From Halomonas zincidurans B6 (GTDB lineage Bacteria; Pseudomonadota; Gammaproteobacteria; Pseudomonadales; Halomonadaceae), in contig NZ_JNCK01000001.1 in assembly GCF_000731955.1 (NCBI RefSeq), positions 3,482,938 through 3,546,937 of the forward strand: 64,000 bases of DNA, read 5' to 3'. This document shows, one piece after another, positions 57,572 to 64,000 of this stretch. The stretch's first letter is position 1; the number at the start of each line of letters is the position of its first letter. The position numbers were made by a program, and so were the translations under genes. The notes beneath the pieces were generated by a model. The model saw only the letters and a list, made by a program, of their open reading frames with translations, was not told the DNA's origin and searched no databases.

Positions 57572-58396
57572 GTCCTTCTTGCCGAGCTCGGCGGCCATTT
57601 CGCGGGCCCGCGCGGCACAGGCCTCGGTGGCCTCGGCGAACAGCTCGCGCAGGCCGCCGTCTTCCAGGCAGTGCACGGCGCGTTCGGTGGTGCCGCCCGG
57701 CGACATCACGTTGCGGCGCAGCTGGGCCGGCTCGAATTCGCTCTGCTGGGCCATCCTCGCCGCCCCGAAGCCGGTCTGCAAGGCCAATCGTCGCGCACTG
57801 TCGGCGGGCAGGCCGAGTCGCTTGCCGGCTTCCTCGAGCGCCTCGAAGATCAGGAAGAAATAGGCCGGACCGCTGCCCGACACCGCGGTGACCGCCTCGA
57901 TCAGCGTTTCGTTGTCGACCCACTCGACCAGCCCCACAGGCTCGAGCAGGCTGGTGGCAAGCCGGCGCTGCTGCTCGCTGACCCGGGCGTTGGCGTACAG
58001 CCCCGAGGCGCCGGCGCCGACCAGCGACGGTGTGTTGGGCATGCAGCGTACCACCGCCAGCCCGCCGCCGAGCCATTCATCCAGCGTCTCGGCATTCAGT
58101 CCGGCGGCCACCGAGACGATCAGCGGGCGGCGCGCCTGCACGACGTCGCGCAGGCGCTCGCAGACCTCGCGCATGAGCTGCGGCTTGACCGACAGCACCA
58201 CGACGTCGGCGTTGGCCACGGCGGCATCGTTGTCGGTGCTGACATTGATGCCATAACGCGCCTCGAGCGGCTCGAGCGTTTCACGGCGCCGCGCGGTGGC
58301 GGTGATCGCCGTGGCCGGATAGCCGGCTTCGATCATCCCGCCGAAGATGGCGCTGGCCATGTTGCCGGCGCCGATGAAGGTGACTTGGCTTGCCAT
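57569..58396 (-). CDS. proC: Pyrroline-5-carboxylate reductase
   Basis: 275 residues; last step of proline synthesis. NADPH fold FIGAGNMASAIFGGM, AVRCMPNTP-like VVRCMPNTPSLVGAG, and the signature SGSGPAYFFLIFEALEEAG. The length is normal, so the inverted-repeat element that supplies its stop codon did not remove a needed part. ATG 58396 is where homology begins. Confidence 0.95.
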   Translation of the reverse strand: MASQVTFIGAGNMASAIFGGMIEAGYPATAITATARRRETLEPLEARYGINVSTDNDAAVANADVVVLSVKPQLMREVCERLRDVVQARRPLIVSVAAGLNAETLDEWLGGGLAVVRCMPNTPSLVGAGASGLYANARVSEQQRRLATSLLEPVGLVEWVDNETLIEAVTAVSGSGPAYFFLIFEALEEAGKRLGLPADSARRLALQTGFGAARMAQQSEFEPAQLRRNVMSPGGTTERAVHCLEDGGLRELFAEATEACAARAREMAAELGKKD

Positions 58397-58463
58397 GGGT
58401 GTGTCCTTTGTCGCTGTGTACGGAGCCGTAGCGCTCGTGGTCGGCACTCGCCCGGCGCCGCGT

Positions 58464-59171
58464 TCAATGACGAACGGCGCGGGCGCCGAAGATCGCCGTG
58501 CCCAGGCGAACCAGCGTGGCGCCCTCGAGAACCGCCGCTTCCAGGTCGTCGCTCATGCCCATCGACAGGGTGTCGAGAGTAAGCTCGGGCAGGCGCTCGG
58601 CGAGGCGCTCCTTGAGCCGTCGCAGCTCGGCCAGCGGTCGGCGCTGGGCGTCGAGCCCCACGGCCGGCGCGGGAATCGCCATCAGCCCGCGCAGCCGCAG
58701 GTTGGGCAGCCCGGCGACCTCGCGGGCCAGCGCCTCGAGATCCTCGGGGGCGATCCCCGCCTTGCTGGCTTCGCCACTGACGTTGACCTGCAGGCAGACG
58801 TTCAACGCCCCGAGGGCGGCGGGGCGCTGCTCGGATAGCCGCCGGGCGGTCTTGGCACGCTCGATGCTGTGGACCCAACTGAAGTGCTCGGCGACGGCGC
58901 GGGTCTTGTTGGATTGCAAAGGGCCGATGAAATGCCAGACGATGGCCTCCAGGTCGGCGAGTTCGTGCTGCTTGTCGAGTGCTTCCTGGAGATAATTCTC
59001 GCCGAAATCGCGTTGCCCGGCCCCGTAGGCCTGGCGAACGAGACCAGCGGACTTGGTCTTGCTGACCGCCAGCAACTGTGCCGCATCGCTGTCACGCCCG
59101 GCCTGCGCCAAGGCGTCGGTCAGCCTGCGGCGCGCATGAGCGAGTGCCTCGCTGACCGGAACGTCTGGCAT
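58464..59171 (-). CDS. yggS: PLP homeostasis protein YggS
   Basis: 235 residues; alanine-racemase-like TIM barrel without catalysis, binds PLP at K38 (LLAVSKTKS). Motifs GQRDFGENYLQEALDK, WHFIGPLQSNK and SMGMSDDLEAA. ATG 59171 is close to and divergent from pilT (40 bp). Confidence 0.95.
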   Translation of the reverse strand: MPDVPVSEALAHARRRLTDALAQAGRDSDAAQLLAVSKTKSAGLVRQAYGAGQRDFGENYLQEALDKQHELADLEAIVWHFIGPLQSNKTRAVAEHFSWVHSIERAKTARRLSEQRPAALGALNVCLQVNVSGEASKAGIAPEDLEALAREVAGLPNLRLRGLMAIPAPAVGLDAQRRPLAELRRLKERLAERLPELTLDTLSMGMSDDLEAAVLEGATLVRLGTAIFGARAVRH

Positions 59172-59211
59172 ACTGACATCGACCTTATAAGAAATGTAAG
59201 CAGGGAATCGA

Positions 59212-60261
59212 ATGGATATTACCGAACTCCTGGCATTTTCGGCAAAGCAGAATGCCTCGGACTTGCACCTTTCCGCCGGGCTGCCACCGATGATTCGCGT
59301 CGACGGCGACATTCGCCGCCTCAACGTGCCGGCGATGGACGACCGCGACGTCCGCAAGATGATCTACGACATCATGGGCGACCGGCAGCGCCGTGACTAC
59401 GAGGCCCAGCTGGAAACCGACTTCTCCTTCGAGGTGCCCGGGGTGGCGCGCTTTCGTGTCAACGCCTTCAATCAGGACCGCGGCGCCGGGGCGGTATTCC
59501 GGACCATCCCCGGGCGGGTGATGACCCTCGAGGAGCTCGATCTGGGCGATGTGTTTCGGCGCTTCGCCGCACTGCCGCGCGGACTGGTGCTGGTGACCGG
59601 GCCGACCGGCTCGGGCAAGTCGACGACCCTGGCGGCGCTGATCGACCACATCAACGACACCCAGCATCACCATATCCTGACCATCGAGGATCCGATCGAA
59701 TTCGTCCACGTCAGCAAGCGCAGTTTGATCAACCAGCGCGAGGTACATCGCCATACCCAGGGCTTCACCCAGGCGTTGCGCTCGGCGCTGCGCGAGGACC
59801 CCGACGTGATCCTGGTCGGCGAACTGCGCGACCTGGAGACCATTCGCCTGGCGCTGACCGCGGCGGAAACCGGCCACCTGGTGTTCGGCACCCTGCACAC
59901 CACCTCGGCGGCCAAGACCATCGACCGGATCATCGACGTGTTTCCCGGCGACGAGAAGTCGATGGTGCGCTCGATGCTCTCCGAGTCGCTGCAGGGCGTC
60001 ATCTCGCAGACCCTGCTCAAGCGCAACGGCGGCGGGCGGGTCGCCGCCCACGAGATCCTGGTGGCGACCTCGGCGGTACGCAACCTGATCCGCGAGGACA
60101 AGGTGGCGCAGATCTACTCGGCGATCCAGACCGGCGGCAACCAGGGCATGCAGACACTCGATACGGCGCTCGCCAAGCTGGTCAGCCAGCACGTGATCAG
60201 CCGCGAGGAAGCCCAGAGCAAGGCCAAGGGGCATCTGCCCGAGGCGAGCAGCGCGCAATAA
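59212..60261 (+). CDS. pilT: Type IV pilus retraction ATPase PilT
   Basis: 349 residues. N-terminal PAS-like domain (SAKQNASDLHLSAGLPP), Walker A GPTGSGKST (about 130-138), Asp and His boxes, GELRDLETIRLALTAAETGH, and the C-terminal AIRNLIRE-type motif (AVRNLIREDK) needed for retraction. Hexameric cytoplasmic motor at the inner membrane. pilU follows after 18 bp. Confidence 0.96.
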   Translation: MDITELLAFSAKQNASDLHLSAGLPPMIRVDGDIRRLNVPAMDDRDVRKMIYDIMGDRQRRDYEAQLETDFSFEVPGVARFRVNAFNQDRGAGAVFRTIPGRVMTLEELDLGDVFRRFAALPRGLVLVTGPTGSGKSTTLAALIDHINDTQHHHILTIEDPIEFVHVSKRSLINQREVHRHTQGFTQALRSALREDPDVILVGELRDLETIRLALTAAETGHLVFGTLHTTSAAKTIDRIIDVFPGDEKSMVRSMLSESLQGVISQTLLKRNGGGRVAAHEILVATSAVRNLIREDKVAQIYSAIQTGGNQGMQTLDTALAKLVSQHVISREEAQSKAKGHLPEASSAQ

Positions 60262-60279
60262 CCGGCCACAGGAGAGTGC

Positions 60280-61428
60280 ATGACACCGGGTAAATGGCTG
60301 CATCAGTTGCTGGATATCATGATCGACAAGCAGGCCTCGGACATGCTGCTGTCGACCAACGCCCCGCCGTCGCTGAAGATCAGCAGCAAACTGGTGGCGC
60401 TGGGCGACACGGCGTTGAGCGTCGACCAGGTGCGCGAGCTGGTCCTGGCGGCGCTGCCCGAGGGCGCCCGCGAGCGTTTCGAGGCCCGGCGCGAGGCCAA
60501 CTTCGCGCTCAGCCTGCCGGGCAAGGGTCGCTTTCGCATCAGCGCCTTTTATCAGCGCAGCCAGATGGCGATGGTGGTGCGGCGCATCGCTTACGATATT
60601 CCGTCGCTGGAAGCGCTGTCGTTGCCGGCCACGCTGGGCGAACTGGTTTCGCTCAAGCGTGGCCTGGTGTGCGTGGTCGGCGGTACCGGGGCCGGCAAGT
60701 CGACGACACTGGCGTCGATGATTCAGCACCGAAACGAGCACGCCGGTGGCCACATCATCTGTATCGAAGATCCCATCGAGTACATCCACCAGCATCGCCG
60801 GGCGATCATCAACCAGCGCGAGGTGGGCATCGACACCGAATCCTTCGAGGTGGCGCTGAGAAACGCCCTGCGCCAGGCCCCCGACGTGATCATGATCGGC
60901 GAGATCCGTTCCCGCGAGACCATGGAGCAGGCGCTGACATTCGCCGAGACGGGCCATCTGTGCCTGGCGACGCTGCACGCCAACAACGCCAATCAGGCGC
61001 TCGATCGGATCATTCACTTCTTCCCCAACGAACGCCACGAGCAGGTCTGGCTCGATCTGTCGCTCAACCTGCAGGCGATCGTCGCCCAGCAGTTGCTGCC
61101 GCGTCAGGACGGTCAGGGGCGTGCGCCGGCGATCGAGGTGCTGCTGCGCTCGCCGCTGGTCAGCGAGCTGATCCGCAAGGGCGAGGTCGGCGAAATCAAG
61201 GCGCTGATGGCGCGCTCGCGCGATCTGGGCATGCAGACCTTCGATCAGGCGCTGTTCGAGCTCTACCAGCGTGGCGATATCAGCCAGGAGGTCGCACTGG
61301 TGCATGCCGATTCCGCCAACGATCTGCGCATGATGATCAAGTACGGCCAGGGTGACGGGCAGGGCGTCGGCCAGGCGCTGGACGCCGCGAGCCGGCTGTC
61401 GCTGCGGGCCAGCGACGACTTCGAGTGA
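60280..61428 (+). CDS. pilU: Type IV pilus ATPase PilU
   Basis: 382 residues, PilT paralogue. DKQASDMLLSTNAPPSLKI at the start, Walker A GGTGAGKSTTLA, GEIRSRETMEQALTFAETGH, and a C-terminal extension ending LRASDDFE. It assists PilT in retraction. The order pilT-pilU with divergent yggS-proC is the Pseudomonas arrangement. Confidence 0.95.
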   Translation: MTPGKWLHQLLDIMIDKQASDMLLSTNAPPSLKISSKLVALGDTALSVDQVRELVLAALPEGARERFEARREANFALSLPGKGRFRISAFYQRSQMAMVVRRIAYDIPSLEALSLPATLGELVSLKRGLVCVVGGTGAGKSTTLASMIQHRNEHAGGHIICIEDPIEYIHQHRRAIINQREVGIDTESFEVALRNALRQAPDVIMIGEIRSRETMEQALTFAETGHLCLATLHANNANQALDRIIHFFPNERHEQVWLDLSLNLQAIVAQQLLPRQDGQGRAPAIEVLLRSPLVSELIRKGEVGEIKALMARSRDLGMQTFDQALFELYQRGDISQEVALVHADSANDLRMMIKYGQGDGQGVGQALDAASRLSLRASDDFE

Positions 61429-61458
61429 TGATGGCCCGAGCGAACCCCGGGCCTGGGT

Positions 61459-62577
61459 TCAGGCGCTATACAGTCCGCCAAGGACCCGTTCTCCCGCGGC
61501 GCCGGTGACGCTGGGCAGGTTGCCGGGCAGCCCTTCCAGGCGGCACCAGGCCAGCCAGGCGAAGGCGCCGGCTTCCAGCCAGTCGGCCGACCAGCCGAAG
61601 TCGTCGCAGCGCGCCAGGGCCAGCGCCGGTTGGCGACGTTGCAAACGCGCCAGTAGGTCGGCGTTGCGTGCCCCGCCGCCGCAGGGGATCAACGTCAGCG
61701 GTCCTTCGGCGCCTTGCCGGGCGAGCGCCTGTTCGATGCCCAGGGCCACGCTGGCGGCGGTCAGTTCGGCCAGCGTGGCCTGAATGTCCTGCGGCGCCTC
61801 GCGGCCGCTGGCGTATGCTGCCAGCCAGTCGAGATGAAAGTACTCGCGCCCGGTACTCTTGGGCGGCGGCTGATGAAAGAACCGGTCGTCGAGCAGGCGC
61901 TTCAGCAGCGATTCGTCGACCTCACCCGTCGCGGCCCATTGCCCGTCAATATCGAAATGGCCGCCCTGGTGGCGCGCATGCCAGGCGTCCAGCAGGGCAT
62001 TGGCCGGGCCGGTGTCGAAGCCGATGACCGGCGTGTCGATTTCTGTCGGGGGCAGCAGGGTCAGATTGGCGAAACCGCCGAGATTGAGTACCACCCGCCA
62101 CTCCCGGGCGCCGCGAAACAGTGCGGCATGAAAGGCCGGGGCCAGCGGGGCGGCCTGCCCGCCGGCGGCCAGGTCGCGGCGCCGGAAGTCGCCGACCACC
62201 GGGCAGCCGGTGAGCTCGGCCAGCAGACTGGGATTGTCCAGCTGCCAGGTATAGGGCGATATGCCGTGCGGGGCGTGCTCGATGGTCTGGCCGTGACTGC
62301 CGATGGCCGTGATCGCGCCGGCCTCCAGATCGTTGGCGGCGAGCAACCGGGCGACGGCCTCGCCCTGCAGTTCGCAGAATGCCTGCTCGGCATAGGCAAG
62401 ATCGGCGAAGCTCGCCTGGCGTGACTGGCAGAGCATCAACAGCACCTGGCGCAGACTGTCGGGGATGTCGATGCCCAGCGCATCGACGAGCTCGGGGCGG
62501 CCTTCGCCGCAGCGCACCAGGGCGGCATCGATTCCGTCCAGGCTGGTTCCGGACATCAAGCCAACGAACAACGGCAT
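61459..62577 (-). CDS. anmK: Anhydro-N-acetylmuramic acid kinase
   Basis: 372 residues; phosphorylates and opens anhydroMurNAc in cell-wall recycling. Sugar-kinase fold with GLMSGTSLDGIDAALV, GSHGQTIEH, VVLNLGGFANLT, GFDTGPANALLD and CGGGARN. Cytosolic. Single gene, divergent from tyrS. Confidence 0.95.
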   Translation of the reverse strand: MPLFVGLMSGTSLDGIDAALVRCGEGRPELVDALGIDIPDSLRQVLLMLCQSRQASFADLAYAEQAFCELQGEAVARLLAANDLEAGAITAIGSHGQTIEHAPHGISPYTWQLDNPSLLAELTGCPVVGDFRRRDLAAGGQAAPLAPAFHAALFRGAREWRVVLNLGGFANLTLLPPTEIDTPVIGFDTGPANALLDAWHARHQGGHFDIDGQWAATGEVDESLLKRLLDDRFFHQPPPKSTGREYFHLDWLAAYASGREAPQDIQATLAELTAASVALGIEQALARQGAEGPLTLIPCGGGARNADLLARLQRRQPALALARCDDFGWSADWLEAGAFAWLAWCRLEGLPGNLPSVTGAAGERVLGGLYSA

Positions 62578-62698
62578 AAGGGCCTCTCTCTGCGTGAATG
62601 GCGCTCAACCGCCAAGTCAAGACATGCTAACATCCTGCCCTATTCTTCCAGGCAAGCGCTTTAATGCCAGGCAACTGTTTATAAATGGAGAGGGCACG

Positions 62699-63910
62699 AT
62701 GACCGACGTCGCCGATGCGCTGGCGCTGCTCAAGCGCGGCGCCCACGAGATTCTGCTCGAGGAGGAGCTGGAGCAAAAGCTGGCCTCCGGGCGCAAGCTG
62801 CGTATCAAGGCCGGCTTCGACCCCACCGCGCCCGATCTGCACCTGGGGCACAGCGTGCTGCTGACCAAGATGCGCCAGTTTCAGGAACTGGGTCACGAGG
62901 TGATCTTCCTGATCGGCGATTTCACCGGGCGCATCGGCGACCCCACCGGCAAGAACGTCACCCGCAAGCCGCTCACCGAAGGCGAGGTCAAGGCCAACGC
63001 CAAGACCTACCGCGAACAGGTCTTCAAGATCCTCGACCCCGAGAAGACCATCGTCGCCTTCAATGCCGACTGGATGAACAAGCTCTCCGCGGCCGACATG
63101 ATCGAGCTGGCCGCCCAGTCGACCGTGGCACGGATGCTCGAGCGCGACGATTTCGAGAAGCGCTACCGTGCCAATCAATCGATCTCGATCCATGAGTTCC
63201 TCTATCCGCTGGTCCAGGGCTACGATTCGGTGGCGCTGGAGGCGGACGTCGAACTCGGCGGTACCGACCAGAAGTTCAACCTGCTGATGGGGCGCGAGAT
63301 CCAGAAGCACTTCGGCCAGCCGCCGCAGGTGGTGATCACCATGCCGTTGCTCGAAGGGCTTGACGGCGTGCAGAAGATGTCCAAGTCGCTGGGCAATTAC
63401 GTCGGCCTCGACGAGGCGCCGGGGGCGATGTTCAACAAGCTGGTGTCGATGCCCGACAGTTTGATGTGGCGCTACTTCGAACTGCTCTCGCTTAAAAGCA
63501 ACGAGGCGTTCGAGACGCTCAAGCGTGACGTCGAGGCCGGGGCCAACCCGCGCGACGTCAAGATGGAGCTCGCCCGCGAACTGATCACGCGCTATCACGG
63601 TGAGGAAGCCGCCGCCAACGCGCACCGCTCGGCCGGCAACCGGCTGGCCGAGGGCGAGTTGCCGGAGGACCTGCCGGAAGTGACGGTCGACTTCGAAGGC
63701 AACGCCCAGGCGCCGATCGCCGCCGTGCTCAACCGTGCCAATCTGGCCAACAACAGCGCCCAGGCCAAGGACATGCTCGGCAATGGTCGGGTCAAGGTCG
63801 ATGGCGAGGTGGTCGCGCGCGATCATATGCTCGATACCGGCAGGAGCTATGTGATCCAGGCCGGCAAGAAGCGCTATGCGCGGGTCACGCTGAGCGGACC
63901 GCTGTCGTGA
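62699..63910 (+). CDS. tyrS: Tyrosyl-tRNA synthetase
   Basis: 403 residues. HIGH motif in PDLHLGHSVLLTK, KMSKS in GVQKMSKSLGNY, and a C-terminal S4 RNA-binding domain (about 340-403, ending KVDGEVVARDHMLDTGRSY). It belongs to the TyrZ-like subgroup found in Pseudomonas and relatives. ATG 62699 follows GGAGAGGG; the longer frame upstream lies inside the divergent promoter region. In related genomes an rRNA operon often follows. Confidence 0.96.
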   Translation: MTDVADALALLKRGAHEILLEEELEQKLASGRKLRIKAGFDPTAPDLHLGHSVLLTKMRQFQELGHEVIFLIGDFTGRIGDPTGKNVTRKPLTEGEVKANAKTYREQVFKILDPEKTIVAFNADWMNKLSAADMIELAAQSTVARMLERDDFEKRYRANQSISIHEFLYPLVQGYDSVALEADVELGGTDQKFNLLMGREIQKHFGQPPQVVITMPLLEGLDGVQKMSKSLGNYVGLDEAPGAMFNKLVSMPDSLMWRYFELLSLKSNEAFETLKRDVEAGANPRDVKMELARELITRYHGEEAAANAHRSAGNRLAEGELPEDLPEVTVDFEGNAQAPIAAVLNRANLANNSAQAKDMLGNGRVKVDGEVVARDHMLDTGRSYVIQAGKKRYARVTLSGPLS

Positions 63911-63920
63911 CTCGTTCCGG

Positions 63921-63945
63921 CGCCCGCCCCGCGCGGGCGTTTTAT
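63921..63945 (+). terminator. Terminator of tyrS
   Basis: Stem CGCCCGC/GCGGGCG with a five-base loop and then TTTTATT. Confidence 0.8.
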
Positions 63946-64000
63946 TATCCACAGCCGGTTTACCCGAAGACCGGCCCGGCGGATGTGGACAAGCGCGCAG

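Noticed and set aside
57373..57618. An 81-residue minus-strand frame between yggT and proC
   Set aside because: It lies across the inverted-repeat element and part of proC in another frame; the element explains the open sequence.
63945..63992. Two DnaA-box-like nonamers (TTATCCACA and the inverse of TTGTCCACA) after tyrS
   Set aside because: Two boxes within 50 bp are suggestive, but there is no AT-rich unwinding region or dnaA/dnaN/gidA context visible, and the window ends here. Not enough for an origin or a DnaA-regulated site.

Overview
The window looks like a chromosomal segment of a moderately halophilic gammaproteobacterium, most likely Halomonadaceae (Halomonas, Salinicola or Chromohalobacter type). 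This rests on high GC content, strongly Pseudomonas-like gene order (gluQ-cbrB-pcnB-folK-panB-panC, anmK/tyrS, pilT-pilU/yggS-proC-yggT-metX-metW) and TRAP transport. It is inference, because no rRNA is present. Nearly all of it is core genome. There is no prophage, CRISPR array or complete insertion sequence.

Layout. 1-2.3 kb: tail of a NuoM/NuoN-like pair, closed by a 152-bp inverted-repeat element. 2.6-4.9 kb: D-tartrate dehydratase with a dead fragment of a tartrate/isocitrate-type dehydrogenase, and an AEC permease. 5.1-6.7 kb: metF and superoxide dismutase. 6.9-10.3 kb: a dctPQM TRAP operon behind a sigma-54 promoter with two DctD-like operators. 10.7-13 kb: ilvIH. 13-18.9 kb: recN (LexA box) and grpE-dnaK-dnaJ (two sigma-32 promoters). 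20-26.2 kb: dapB, carA-carB-greA. 26-33 kb: yhbY, rlmE-ftsH (sigma-32 promoter), folP-glmM-tpiA-secG. 33-42.3 kb: tRNA-Leu, initiator tRNA, rimP-nusA-infB-rbfA-truB-rpsO-pnp. 42.3-47.5 kb: hisC, a second AEC permease, a thiolase, panB-panC. 47.6-53.6 kb: folK, pcnB, a CrcZ-like small RNA, cbrB, gluQ, dksA. 53.8-64 kb: an aminotransferase relic, sfsA, metXW, yggT-proC-yggS, pilT-pilU, anmK, tyrS.

Most interesting: between cbrB and pcnB, on the minus strand, lies a roughly 500-nt non-coding stretch full of CAACAACAA motifs. It has a sigma-54 promoter, a distal TGTTAC/GTAACA inverted repeat and an intrinsic terminator. This is the layout of the Pseudomonas CrcZ RNA, which titrates Hfq/Crc in carbon catabolite repression. 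Here the sensor gene cbrA is absent from its usual place, and the CbrB receiver lacks two switch residues. Two carbon-use transcripts in the same window (tartrate dehydratase and dctP) carry similar CA motifs next to their ribosome binding sites, so a local catabolite-control circuit can be proposed.

Other points: two different 146-152 bp inverted-repeat elements each supply a neighbour's TAG stop codon; an aminotransferase gene has an in-frame internal deletion; the rpsO leader can fold as a pseudoknot or as an alternative hairpin that hides the ribosome binding site; and a terminator plus a short upstream reading frame precede carA.
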